Shown one piece after another: positions 29,801 to 37,470 of a DNA stretch of 64,000 nucleotides (the stretch's first letter is position 1; the number at the start of each line of letters is the position of its first letter). A program made the position numbers and the translations under genes. The stretch is from NCBI GenBank assembly GCA_020161065.1, contig JAIUPH010000008.1, positions 124,001 to 188,000 of the forward strand, given 5' to 3'. The stretch is from Pseudomonadota bacterium. GTDB lineage: Bacteria > Pseudomonadota > Gammaproteobacteria > Burkholderiales > Burkholderiaceae_C. The notes beneath the pieces were generated by a model that had not been told where the DNA came from, searched no databases, and was given only the letters and a program-made list of their open reading frames with translations.

Positions 29801-30895
29801 GTCGAGCAGCAGCGAGCGCGAGCCGCGCGGGCACGACAGGTACGCGTCGACGCCGGCCGAGCGGCGCGAAGGGTCGAAGGCCGGCGCGGCCTGCGCCTCG
29901 GGCCCGGGGCCGGCGGCCGTCTCGGGCCGCAGCGCGCGGCGCGCGGCTTCGCGCAGATCGGCGGGCACGCTGTCGCCGGCCAGCACCAGCAGCGCGTCGG
30001 CGAGGTGGCGGTAGCGCTCGGTCAGCGCCTGGCCGCCGTCCACCGGGCGGTTGGTGACCTGCTCCTCGAAAGCGAACTCGGGCACGTAGGGCAGCGCCAG
30101 GTCGTCGGCGCTGATGCCCAGCTCGGCGTGCAGCGGCGGGCGCAGCGCGGCGAAGGCCTCGTCGAAGCGGCGCTCGAAATCGGCGCGCGCCTCGGGCAGG
30201 CGCTGCTCGACGCGCGCCGGCACCACCACGATGGACAGCGGCGGCCGGTTGCGGCGCAGGCGCTGCACCTCGGGGCTGTTGAGGTCGGCGGCCAGCTCGC
30301 GCGTGCCGTCCAGGTTCTGGTGGTTGGGCGCGCTGAGCATCACCACCACGTCGGCCAGCTGGCAGGCGCAGACGCCGCCCATCTCGGTCACGCCGGTGCG
30401 GCTATCGGCCAGCACCACGTCGTACTGCTCGTCGCCGGGGCCCACCAGCGCGCGGCGCAGCCATTCGAAGAAGGCCTCGCCCTCCCAGTTGAAGTAGAAG
30501 TCCTGCCAGTCGAAGGTGCGCACGGCCAGCGCGTAGGCGCGGCGGTCGTCCTCGCTGGCGCGGCGGCCGGCGGGCATCAGGTCGAGCCGGCCGCGGCGGC
30601 CGAAGTCGGCCACGCCGCGGCGGATGAACTGCGGCAGCTGGCGGAACTCGGCATCGTCGGCCATGCTGCCGCTGCCCGACAGCGCGCGCTTGAAGGCGTC
30701 GATCAGGTCGACCACGCCCTTGCTGGCGTGCACGTCGGCCACCGGTACGGCGAAATAACGTTCCAGTCCAGGGGCTTCGAGGTCGAAGTCGATCGCCAGC
30801 ACGCGCAGGCCGCGGCTGGCCAGCTCCCAGGCGATGTTGGCCATCGCCATCGAGCGGCCGACGCCGCCCTTGTAGGAGTAGAAGGTGTAGATCAC
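26822..30895 (-). CDS. Multidomain KGGVGR ATPase / TIR-like / STAND NTPase / TM / FGE-like protein
   Basis: A 1357-residue protein read from GTG 30895. Domains in order: a MinD/ParA-like ATPase with the variant loop KGGVGRS (residues 9-15, Arg for the usual Lys); a TIR-like domain (about 350-470) starting DAYLSC and carrying SPWQRAEL with a candidate catalytic Glu near 421; and a STAND-type NTPase with Walker A GPSGAGKTS (near 549) and Walker B LLVLDHAD (near 604). Next come one membrane helix (about 934-951), a coiled/Ala-rich and Pro-rich linker, a LytR_C-like segment (about 1005-1115) and an FGE/sulfatase-modifying-factor domain (about 1127-1355). In the FGE part the cysteine pair is replaced (GGSYLNSLMQS), so it is likely a binding module. 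The topology suggests cytoplasmic NTPase/TIR and periplasmic FGE. It follows the DUF4062 gene by 25 bp. Confidence 0.85.
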   Translation of the reverse strand: MIYTFYSYKGGVGRSMAMANIAWELASRGLRVLAIDFDLEAPGLERYFAVPVADVHASKGVVDLIDAFKRALSGSGSMADDAEFRQLPQFIRRGVADFGRRGRLDLMPAGRRASEDDRRAYALAVRTFDWQDFYFNWEGEAFFEWLRRALVGPGDEQYDVVLADSRTGVTEMGGVCACQLADVVVMLSAPNHQNLDGTRELAADLNSPEVQRLRRNRPPLSIVVVPARVEQRLPEARADFERRFDEAFAALRPPLHAELGISADDLALPYVPEFAFEEQVTNRPVDGGQALTERYRHLADALLVLAGDSVPADLREAARRALRPETAAGPGPEAQAAPAFDPSRRSAGVDAYLSCPRGSRSLLLDLLAALERTGARFRTEFGEAEAFGADRDLPLTTAEQLGHAEVLVLCADAQGISPWQRAELKLARGLPRPPAIVRLLLPGAVDDAFELAFGQTLRDCTLIDLRRWPAERSGVLLLAEALARGAAGAEQTQASPKSAPLQPPGTVEGSPFPGSGAYGEGDAAVFGGRRAAIESLRALAVSQRRLLLVGPSGAGKTSLVMAGLFPALRGGRDPAVLEALNLRGAVAADERWRAAWQRALQLGADALLVLDHADEADDEVLQAVLQAWQRADGPRLLLVWRAAPLAQAESQALHGWRVAGRAAATQPGDRLHHACRFGDAAEALMAAVATAPRVELAALDAESLRAAVEAALAYSGRRAEPGLLERLFTDAGPQPSAAAVQRLLRQLWRQQQRGWLTNDAYDRVGGIDGHFIAELERRLGSVPAAERDGLNALLLRLLRRAEDGAIVLHPFSWARSVAMPVFAGRAAALVQRLAAVGILQVQRQGDDVLVAIAHRPRDWAGLDPLRQAAARWLAPSLQVAAAYAGWVGGGADDDADTLIEAQDLAELAPYLSAGEAAFAAWRQAQAQRDHRIKRYARIGVLAVVAVLIAMSLLQQRIASQAEQAAKEAEQAQRSAAVTAARALTEVAAAYAPTAAQAAPTTAAPPPPPTAPARVTVVAHRSGDGAADARLAATLLQRLAASGFTLGGEAEAVVQRVCGDVRYFADADRAAAQRAQELLNAALADGGDLRRLALNDRSQSRAAAAARAGTIEVWLPPLSDAPAARDDRWGPSRLVAGGCALLGSDLQTRDALRRGLSARNEDYYASEKPLRRTWVGAFYIGATEVTMTAFAAYQRECQGRQPACPPWNPRFVDAQKDPRRPATFVSWAQARDYCRWAGGRLPTDAEWEKAARGTDGRFWPWGDQPDESRFQGFAAKPDRPVDVGSFPAGNSPYGVADLAGNVWEYTADPWQEPQGGHAMRGGSYLNSLMQSRASVRWASSREADGTENLGFRCVADLK

Positions 30896-30920
30896 GGCCG
30901 CAGGTTCCGGGCCTCGCGCT

Positions 30921-32672
30921 TCAGGCGATGCCGGTCTCGCTGCGGATCAGCGCGCGCCGGTCGTCCAGCGCGTTGCCGGCCTGGCCGGTCAGCGTCTCGG
31001 GGATGGACAGGCGCAGCCAGCGCATCAGCCGCATGCGCGAGGCCATGTTGATCTCGCAGGCCGGGTCCATCGCCACCAGGAAGCGGCGCCGCAGGCTGCC
31101 CATCTGCAGCACGCCGTTGCCGCGCAGCGAGGCTTCCACCGTCTGCGGCGGCGGGTCGAAGGGCGAGACGGTGGCCACCACGAGGTGCTCGTCGCCCAGC
31201 AGGTCGGCCGCCGCGGCGCGCACGCGCGGGTGGCACAGCGACAGCTCGTCGGCCAGCACCAGCACGCGGCGCGCCATCACCTGCGAGAGCAGCTTCAGCG
31301 CCTCGGTGTCGTCGCTCATCAGCGGCTCGAAGGAATAGGGCCGCAGCCGGATGCGGTGGCCGAGCAGCGCCTCCTGGTCGCGGCGCGGCATCACCGGCTG
31401 GCGGTTGATCTCCTGCGCCACCTCGGCCAGCACGGCCAGCGCGGGGCGCGCAGCGGCGTCGCCGCCGTCGGCGCCTTCCGGGCCAGGACCGAACGGCTGC
31501 CAGTCTTCGCGCGTGGCGCCATAACGCTGCAACCAGTCGTCACCGGCGGCCTGGAAGCGCTGCACCGCGCGCGCCAGGAAGCCGCGCTGTTCGTCGTTCA
31601 GCTCGTCCTGCAGCGCGGGGTCGTCGCGCAGCGCCTGGGCTTCGGCGCGCGTCATCGCCACCACCACGCATTGCAGGCCGACGAGCTTGGGGTCTTCGAT
31701 GTCGCGGTGCATGGTGCGCATCTGGCGCACGGCGGCCGCCAGGTCGGGCGTGATGGCGCCGGCGCTGGCGGCGGCCCAGTCGTCCAGGCGGTGGCGCTGG
31801 CTGAGATTCAGGCCCGCCAGCCAGGGCCAGGCATCGTCGGCCACGCCCAGTTGCAGCCCGGCGACGAAGCCGCACTGCCGGCGCACGAAGGCCAGCACGC
31901 GCTGCAGCGCGCCGAGGTCGGCGCCGAAGCGCGCCGCCGAGGGGCTGATCAGCAAGGCCGCGCCGCGGCAGACGGTGAGGCGGCGATCGAGCTCGCGCCA
32001 GTCGATGCCGTCCTCGGGGTTCCAGCGGCAGGTCTCGACGCTCCAGCCCACCGCGGGGTCGGCCAGTGCGGTGGCCAGCCGCGCGGCCGGCGCTTCGTCG
32101 TCGCCGCCCAGGTGCAGCAGCATCAGCGAGCGCGACAGCAGCCGCGGATGCGGCCGGCTGACCCCCGGCGTGATGGCCGGCGCATGCTCGCGCCGCCGCG
32201 CGTCCAGCCGCTTGACGGCGTCGTTGACGCCGTTGAGCACGGCGCTGGCCAGCGTGGTGGCGTCGTCCCAGCGGCCGGGCACCACGGTCTTGCGCACCAG
32301 GTCCCAGAAGAGCTTGCGCGAACGCTCGTCGGCCTCGCGGCCCTGGTCGGCGTCGGACAGCTCGATCGGCGGGCGCGTCTGCTCCAGCACCACCAGTTCC
32401 TTGCCCGTCTCTTCGGCGGCGCGGAACTCCAGCTCGGTGATCGACAGCGCGCCGGGGTTGTCCTCGGGCGGGCGGTAGCCGTAGCGGCGGCCGGCCAGCA
32501 GCAGGTAGACCTCGCATTCGCGCACGTCGTCGAGGCAGGTCTTGACCAGCGGCTCGGGGCTGGCGCGGTAGCTGTGGCGCACCGTGTGGTTGGCATCCAC
32601 CAGGAGCTGGATGACCTGCGCGCGTTCGGCGTCGAGGTCGACCTTGGTCGACGACAGGTACACGATGGCCAT
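30921..32672 (-). CDS. DUF4062 domain protein
   Basis: A 583-residue protein opening with VYLSSTKVDLDAERAQV, the signature of DUF4062, a Rossmann-like domain related in fold to TIR domains and frequent in prokaryotic conflict and STAND-linked proteins. It covers about residues 2-90 and includes the GRRYGYRP loop and the SITELEF motif. A second Rossmann-like region (about 183-290, LMLLHLGGDD, GAALLISPSAARFG) also looks TIR-like. The rest, to the C-terminus, was not recognised. It starts 45 bp after the soxA stop and is followed after 25 bp by the large ATPase, so it probably forms one unit with that gene. No enzymatic role is claimed. Confidence 0.78.
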   Translation of the reverse strand: MAIVYLSSTKVDLDAERAQVIQLLVDANHTVRHSYRASPEPLVKTCLDDVRECEVYLLLAGRRYGYRPPEDNPGALSITELEFRAAEETGKELVVLEQTRPPIELSDADQGREADERSRKLFWDLVRKTVVPGRWDDATTLASAVLNGVNDAVKRLDARRREHAPAITPGVSRPHPRLLSRSLMLLHLGGDDEAPAARLATALADPAVGWSVETCRWNPEDGIDWRELDRRLTVCRGAALLISPSAARFGADLGALQRVLAFVRRQCGFVAGLQLGVADDAWPWLAGLNLSQRHRLDDWAAASAGAITPDLAAAVRQMRTMHRDIEDPKLVGLQCVVVAMTRAEAQALRDDPALQDELNDEQRGFLARAVQRFQAAGDDWLQRYGATREDWQPFGPGPEGADGGDAAARPALAVLAEVAQEINRQPVMPRRDQEALLGHRIRLRPYSFEPLMSDDTEALKLLSQVMARRVLVLADELSLCHPRVRAAAADLLGDEHLVVATVSPFDPPPQTVEASLRGNGVLQMGSLRRRFLVAMDPACEINMASRMRLMRWLRLSIPETLTGQAGNALDDRRALIRSETGIA

Positions 32673-32717
32673 GTCGGGCGATTCTGCTGCGCGCCCGCGG
32701 CGCCGACAACGGCCTCT

Positions 32718-33473
32718 TTAGGGACGAACGGCGGGGCTCTCCAGCGCCAGCCCTGCCGCGCGTTGCATCAGATACAACTCCAGCGCCAGCAGCTCGGCGC
32801 TGCCGTAGGCCGGCGCTTCGGCGCGCACGCCGTTGAAGCAGCCGCGCAGCCGCCGCTGCAGCGAGCCCAGGCCCTGCCATTCCAGCCGGTACAGCGGGTA
32901 GCCGGTGGGGTGGCCCTGCGGGATCACGCTGCCGCCCAGGCGGCGGCCGGCCAGGCCTTCGTGGCATTGCGCGCACGCGAGATCCAGTTGGCCGATGCGC
33001 TGGCGGTACAGCCGCTCGCCCTGCGCGCGCCAGGGCGCCAGCCGCGGGTCGGCCGGCGGCGCGATCGGCAGCCCGCGCGAGGCCATGGCGACCCAGGCTT
33101 CCAGGCCCAGCACGGCCTCGCTCTCGGGCGCGAAGGCCGGCGCCTGCTGGTGGCGCACGCGGCAGGCGTCGATGCGGCCGGCCAGCGTCAGCGGCGCGCC
33201 GCTGGGCTCGTCGAACGCCGGGTAGCGCGGCGCGACGCCGCGCATCGATTGCCGTGCGTCGCCATGGCAATCGGCGCAGGACCGGTTCGCCGCGCCGGCG
33301 CGCTGGCCCCAAGTGGCCTCGCCGCCGCGCACCCACAGCATGGCCGGGTTCTGCGCGTCGCCGCGCTGCAAGGCCTGCACGGCCGGCGTCATGTCGGCGA
33401 AGCCGGAGCGGCGGTCGTCGGCGGCGACGAGGCCGCTCACCAGCACGGCCAGCAGCAGCGTCAGGCGCTTCAT
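32718..33473 (-). CDS. soxA: Sulfur-oxidation diheme cytochrome SoxA
   Basis: A 251-residue periplasmic protein with a signal peptide (KRLTLLLAVLVSGLVAA). It has two heme sites: CADCH (Cys66/Cys69/His70) and CAQCH (Cys167/Cys170/His171). The SoxA-specific ligand region GRIDACR and the C-terminal LECYL-type stretch preceded by a lone Cys (CFNGVRAE) are present. With SoxX it forms SoxAX, which attaches thiosulfate to the SoxY cysteine. It is the last gene of a soxX-Y-Z-A run; soxB, soxC and soxD are not in the window. It starts at ATG 33473, overlapping the soxZ stop. Confidence 0.88.
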   Translation of the reverse strand: MKRLTLLLAVLVSGLVAADDRRSGFADMTPAVQALQRGDAQNPAMLWVRGGEATWGQRAGAANRSCADCHGDARQSMRGVAPRYPAFDEPSGAPLTLAGRIDACRVRHQQAPAFAPESEAVLGLEAWVAMASRGLPIAPPADPRLAPWRAQGERLYRQRIGQLDLACAQCHEGLAGRRLGGSVIPQGHPTGYPLYRLEWQGLGSLQRRLRGCFNGVRAEAPAYGSAELLALELYLMQRAAGLALESPAVRP

Positions 33474-33793
33474 GCCAGCGCGATCGCGACGGTCTCCACA
33501 TGCTGGAAGCCGCGGTCGCCGGTCCAGCGCAGTTCCAGCGTGCCGCCTTCGTCCAGCCGCAGCCAGAACGCCAGGTAGGGATTGGCGGCGATGGCGGGGA
33601 AGCAGTCGGCGGCGAAGACCAGCTCGGTGCCCAGCCGCGCCTCGAAGCGGCGCACGATGTCGCGCGGCAGCATGCGGCCGTCGCTGTCGCGGCGGTAGCC
33701 GGTCTCCATCGGGTGCTGCAGCGTGGCGCGCACCTCGAAGGCTTCGCCACGGCGCAGCACGGCGGGCAGATGGACCAGCGCGCGGGTCGCCAC
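33470..33793 (-). CDS. soxZ: Sulfur carrier complex protein SoxZ
   Basis: A 107-residue protein of normal SoxZ length if begun at GTG 33793, which is preceded by a perfect GGAGGG six bases upstream; longer in-frame starts add only low-complexity sequence. Family marks are ALVHLPAVLRRGE, HPMETGYRRD, LPRDIVRRFEA, FPAIAANPYL and a GDRGF turn. SoxZ is the immunoglobulin-fold partner that supports SoxY in the periplasm. It has no signal peptide itself and is exported with SoxY. Confidence 0.9.
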   Translation of the reverse strand: MATRALVHLPAVLRRGEAFEVRATLQHPMETGYRRDSDGRMLPRDIVRRFEARLGTELVFAADCFPAIAANPYLAFWLRLDEGGTLELRWTGDRGFQHVETVAIALA

Positions 33794-33795
33794 GG

Positions 33796-34233
33796 CTAAC
33801 CCTCCACGCAAGCGGCCAGCGTGACCAGCACGTCGGCCTGCGCGCGCCACACGCTGCCGTCGGCCAGCGTGGCCAGCGCCAGCACGCGCTGCGAGGTGGC
33901 CAGCCGGATGCGCGTGTCCACCCGCGCGCGGCCGGCGAAGCGTGGCGAGAAGTGGAACACCGCCACCTCGGGCTGCGGGTTGTGCGAGGTGAAGACGGCC
34001 ACGCGGCGCAACTGCCCGGCCGCCACGCCCGCCACCTGCACCGCCAGCGGCACCGCGTTGCCGTTCTCCACCAGCTCGGCGATCTCGATCGCGACGCGGC
34101 CGTCGCGGATCTCCGCGCCGCCGGCATAAGCCGTGATCGCGGCCTGCAGCGATTCCGGCGTGGCCTGGGCGCGCGGCGCCGCGGCCAGCGGCAGCAGCGT
34201 GACGGCCAGCACCTGGCGGCGGTCGAGCGTCAC
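33796..34233 (-). CDS. soxY: Sulfur carrier protein SoxY with an atypical C-terminal arm
   Basis: A 145-residue protein read from GTG 34233, with AAGGA a few bases upstream. It has a short twin-Arg-like leader (DRRQVLAVTLLPLAAA) that would export the SoxYZ pair. The body matches SoxY (EIAELVENGNAVPL, HNPQPEVAVFHFSP, SVWRAQADVLVT). The hallmark end of SoxY is GGCGG, whose Cys carries the sulfur substrate; here it reads AACVEG. The cysteine is kept but the flexible glycines are mostly lost, which may alter or abolish swinging-arm function. Confidence 0.82.
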   Translation of the reverse strand: MTLDRRQVLAVTLLPLAAAPRAQATPESLQAAITAYAGGAEIRDGRVAIEIAELVENGNAVPLAVQVAGVAAGQLRRVAVFTSHNPQPEVAVFHFSPRFAGRARVDTRIRLATSQRVLALATLADGSVWRAQADVLVTLAACVEG

Positions 34234-34234
34234 C

Positions 34235-34663
34235 TCAATCCTTCAGCGTCAGTAAAAAGGCCACCACGTCTTCCACCTGCTGCGCATCGAGCACCGGCTT
34301 GCCCTGCCAGGCGCGGCCGACGCGCTGCAGGTTGTCGCTGCGGTGGAACGGCGGCATCACGCTGTCGGGGTCGACACGCCGGCTGTCGACGATGCGCAAG
34401 CGCAGTTGCCCGGCGCTCCAACGGCTGCCGGCGCCGGCCAGGTCGGTGGCGATGTTTCCCTGGAAGCGCTCTTCCGGAAACGGCCCGCGGTGGCACAGCA
34501 GGCACAAGCCCTGCTGCCGGCTGGCGACGATGGCGCGGCCGCGCGCCGCGTCGCCGGGGGTGGCGGTCAGCGGCTGCTCGATGGCGTCGCCGGCCGCCGC
34601 CACGGCCGGCAGCGGCGCCAGCAACGGCACCACGAGCACCACGCAGGCGAGCCATTCACGCAC
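34235..34663 (-). CDS. soxX: Sulfur-oxidation cytochrome SoxX
   Basis: A 142-residue monoheme cytochrome c with a signal peptide (REWLACVVLVVPLLAPLPAVAAA). The heme site is CLLCH (Cys54/Cys57/His58) and the probable Met ligand lies in SVMPPFH (near residue 103). The length, the GRAIVASRQQG start and the ending VEDVVAFLLTL fit SoxX. It starts at GTG 34663 and overlaps the 3' end of the molybdenum hydroxylase gene by eight bases. It could therefore also serve as electron acceptor for that enzyme; cytochrome partners are common in this hydroxylase family. Confidence 0.87.
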   Translation of the reverse strand: MREWLACVVLVVPLLAPLPAVAAAGDAIEQPLTATPGDAARGRAIVASRQQGLCLLCHRGPFPEERFQGNIATDLAGAGSRWSAGQLRLRIVDSRRVDPDSVMPPFHRSDNLQRVGRAWQGKPVLDAQQVEDVVAFLLTLKD

Positions 34664-36845
34664 GCTGCAACTGGTTCTTCAGCGGCAGCTCGCGGATGCG
34701 CTTGCCCGTCGCCGCGAAGATGGCGTTCAGCACCGCCGGCGCGGCCACCGCGATCGTCGGCTCGCCGACGCCGCCCCAGAAGCCGCCCGACGGCATCACG
34801 ATGCTCTCGACCTTGGGCATGCGGTCCATGCGCATCACCGGATAGCCGTCGAAGTTCTTCTGCTCGATGGCGCCGTCCTTCACCGTGCATTCGCCGTACA
34901 ACGCGGCCGACAGGCCGTAAACGAAGCTGCCTTCGATCTGCGCCTCGATCTGCTGCGGGTTGACGGCGTGGCCGCAGTCGGTGGCGGCGACGATGCGGTG
35001 CACCGTCAGCTCGCCGCGCGGCGACACCGAGACCTCGGCGCAGGCCGCGACATAACTGCCGAAGCCATGGGTCTGCGCGAGGCCGCGGAACACCTTCTGC
35101 CCGGCCACGTCGGGCGCCGGCCGGCCCCAGCCGGCGCGTTCGGCCACCGCGTCCAGCACCGCGCGGTGCTTGGGGAAGCCCGTCATCAGCTTGCGCCGCA
35201 GGAGCAGCGGGTCCTGCCGCGTGGCGTGCGCGATCTCGTCGATGAAGCATTCGAGGTAGATCGCGTTCTGGTTCAGGTTGACCCCGCGCCAGAAGCCCGG
35301 CGGCACGTGCGGGTTGCGCATCGCGTGGTCGATCAGCAGGTTGGGAATCGCGTAGCCGATCATCGCCTCGCCGCCGCCGTCGTTCAGGCCCTGGAAGACC
35401 ACCGGGTCGCGGCCGTCGCGGATGTTCTGCGGGAAGATGCCGGCGACGATGGACTGCCCCGAGATGCGCATGTGCAGGCCTTGCACGTCGCCGTTGGCGT
35501 CCAGCGCGGCCTGCAGCTTGCACATCGTCACCGGGTGGTAGGCGCCCTGGGCCATGTCTTCCTCGCGGCTCCACAGCAGCTTGACCGGCGTGCCCGGCAA
35601 CTCCTTGGCGATCAGCACCGCCTGGCGCACCCAGTCGTGCACCGCGCCGCGACGGCCGAAACCGCCGCCGAGGTGGATCTTGTACACCTCGCACTGCGAC
35701 GGCGGCAGCCCGGCGGCCGCCGCGGTGGCGGCCAGCGCGGCCTCGCCGTTCTGCGTGGGGGTCCAGACTTCGCAGCGGGCGGCCGTCCCGGCAGTCGCCG
35801 CAGTCCACTTCGCCGTGGCGTTCATCGTCTCCATCGTCGCGTGGTTCTGGTGCGGGTAGCCGTACACCGCGCTGACCACGCGCGCCGCGCCGGCCAGCGC
35901 GGCCTTGGCGTCGCCATGCCGGTTGCCGGGCGCGGCGCCGTCGGCGTCGAGCCCGGCCTTCAGCACCTGGGCGAAGGCAGTCGACGAGGCCGTGGCGTGC
36001 TCGCCGAGGTCCCAATCGATGGCCAGCGCGTCGAGCGCGGTCTTGGCGCGCCACCAGGTGTCGGCCACCACGGCCACCGCGTTGCCGTCGACCGTCAACA
36101 CCTTCTTCACGCCCGGGCGCTTGAGCACCGCGGCGGCGTCGTAGCCGCGCACCTTGCCGCCGAACACCGGGCACTTGCGGATGGCGGCGTTGAGCATGCC
36201 CGGCAGCTTGAGGTCGGCACCGTAGACCTGGGCGCCGGTGGTCTTGTCCACGGTGTCCAGCCGCGCCAGGCGCTTGCCGGCGAGCGTCCAGTCCTTGGGG
36301 TCCTTCAGCGGCACCTCGGCCGGCGGCGCCAGCTTGGCGGCGGCCGCGGCCACCTGGCCGTAGCCGGTGCGGCGGCCGCTGGCCGGGTGCGTGATCACGC
36401 CGGCCGCCACGCGGCATTCGGCGGCCGGCACCTTCCACGCGTCGGCCGCGGCCTGCACCAGCATCATGCGCGCCGCGGCGCCGCCCTTGCGCACGTAGTC
36501 GTGCGACTCGCGGATGCCGCGGCTGCCGCCGGTGGAGAAGTTGCCCCAGACGCGGTTGCGCGCCAGGTTCTGCCCCGGCGTGGGGTACTCGGTGCTGACG
36601 CGCGCCCAGTCGCAGCCCAGTTCCTCGGCGACGAGTTGCGCCAGCCCGGTGAGCGTGCCCTGCCCCATCTCGGAGCGTGCGATGCGGATGATCACCCGCT
36701 CGTCGGGCTGCACCACCACCCAGGCGTTGATCTCCGGCGCGGCGCCTTGCGCGGCGGCGCGGGTCGGAAAGCCGAGCATGAAGCCGCCCGACAGCGCGGC
36801 CGCCGAGCCGATGAAGCCGCGGCGCGAGAGTTCGAACGTGTCCAT
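34656..36845 (-). CDS. Molybdenum hydroxylase large subunit (isoquinoline 1-oxidoreductase beta/aldehyde dehydrogenase type)
   Basis: A 729-residue molybdopterin-cytosine-dinucleotide-type subunit. It begins with a Tat signal (SRRGFIGSAAALSGGFMLG), so it acts in the periplasm. Typical marks are EMGQGTLTGLAQL, GGFGRRGAVHDW, the duplicated domain structure, and the catalytic glutamate region GGVGEPTIAVAAPA near the C-terminus. Paired with the 2Fe-2S subunit encoded five bases upstream, it would hydroxylate an N-heterocycle or oxidise an aldehyde. Electrons would pass through FeS to a cytochrome. The substrate cannot be inferred from sequence. Confidence 0.88.
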   Translation of the reverse strand: MDTFELSRRGFIGSAAALSGGFMLGFPTRAAAQGAAPEINAWVVVQPDERVIIRIARSEMGQGTLTGLAQLVAEELGCDWARVSTEYPTPGQNLARNRVWGNFSTGGSRGIRESHDYVRKGGAAARMMLVQAAADAWKVPAAECRVAAGVITHPASGRRTGYGQVAAAAAKLAPPAEVPLKDPKDWTLAGKRLARLDTVDKTTGAQVYGADLKLPGMLNAAIRKCPVFGGKVRGYDAAAVLKRPGVKKVLTVDGNAVAVVADTWWRAKTALDALAIDWDLGEHATASSTAFAQVLKAGLDADGAAPGNRHGDAKAALAGAARVVSAVYGYPHQNHATMETMNATAKWTAATAGTAARCEVWTPTQNGEAALAATAAAAGLPPSQCEVYKIHLGGGFGRRGAVHDWVRQAVLIAKELPGTPVKLLWSREEDMAQGAYHPVTMCKLQAALDANGDVQGLHMRISGQSIVAGIFPQNIRDGRDPVVFQGLNDGGGEAMIGYAIPNLLIDHAMRNPHVPPGFWRGVNLNQNAIYLECFIDEIAHATRQDPLLLRRKLMTGFPKHRAVLDAVAERAGWGRPAPDVAGQKVFRGLAQTHGFGSYVAACAEVSVSPRGELTVHRIVAATDCGHAVNPQQIEAQIEGSFVYGLSAALYGECTVKDGAIEQKNFDGYPVMRMDRMPKVESIVMPSGGFWGGVGEPTIAVAAPAVLNAIFAATGKRIRELPLKNQLQRA

Positions 36846-36850
36846 GGTGT

Positions 36851-37345
36851 TCAACTCCTGACCACGTGCACGATGTCCAGCGCCGCGCTGCGCGGCGCCT
36901 GGCCCGAGGCCTGGCGGATCGCCGCGCGCACGCGGTTGTAGGTGCCGCAGCGGCAGATGTTGGTGATGGCGGCGTCGATGTCGGCGTCGCTCGGCTTGGG
37001 CTTGTCGGCCAGCAGCGCCGCGGCCGCCATGATCATGCCGCTTTGACAGTAGCCGCACTGCGGCACGTCGAGCGCCACCCAGGCCTTCTGCAGCGGATGC
37101 GAGCCGTCGGCCGACAGGCCTTCGATGGTGGTGATCTTCTGCGTCGGCTGCACCGCGGCGGCCGGAAGCGCGCAGGCACGCACCGGCGCGCCGTCCACGT
37201 GCACGGTGCAGGCGCCGCACTGCGCGATGCCGCAGCCGTACTTGGTGCCGGTGAGGCCGAGCTGCTCGCGCAGCACCCACAGCAGCGGCGTGTCGGCATC
37301 GGCCTCGTAGTCCAGCGACTTGCCGTTGACGTTCAGACGCGGCAT
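36851..37345 (-). CDS. (2Fe-2S)-binding subunit of the molybdenum hydroxylase
   Basis: A 164-residue protein. The plant-type ferredoxin cluster ligands are in [14 protein letters not shown] (near residues 37-50, fourth Cys in RACALP). The second 2Fe-2S domain has CGYCQSGM (near 97) and CRCGTYNR (near 132). This is the IorA/XdhC-like electron-transfer subunit. ATG 37345 is preceded by GGAGGA. No signal peptide is present, so it is exported folded with the Tat-bearing large subunit. It heads the minus-strand run that continues through soxXYZA. Confidence 0.92.
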   Translation of the reverse strand: MPRLNVNGKSLDYEADADTPLLWVLREQLGLTGTKYGCGIAQCGACTVHVDGAPVRACALPAAAVQPTQKITTIEGLSADGSHPLQKAWVALDVPQCGYCQSGMIMAAAALLADKPKPSDADIDAAITNICRCGTYNRVRAAIRQASGQAPRSAALDIVHVVRS

Positions 37346-37470
37346 GGCGAAATCCTCCGGGGGGCAGCACGGCGAAGAGGTGATCATGCGCGCGCTGGCC
37401 TGCCTTGCGGGGAGCAGGGAAACACGGAGGGGCCGAGGGACCGAGGGTTCTGCGGCCGGGCGCGTGCGGG

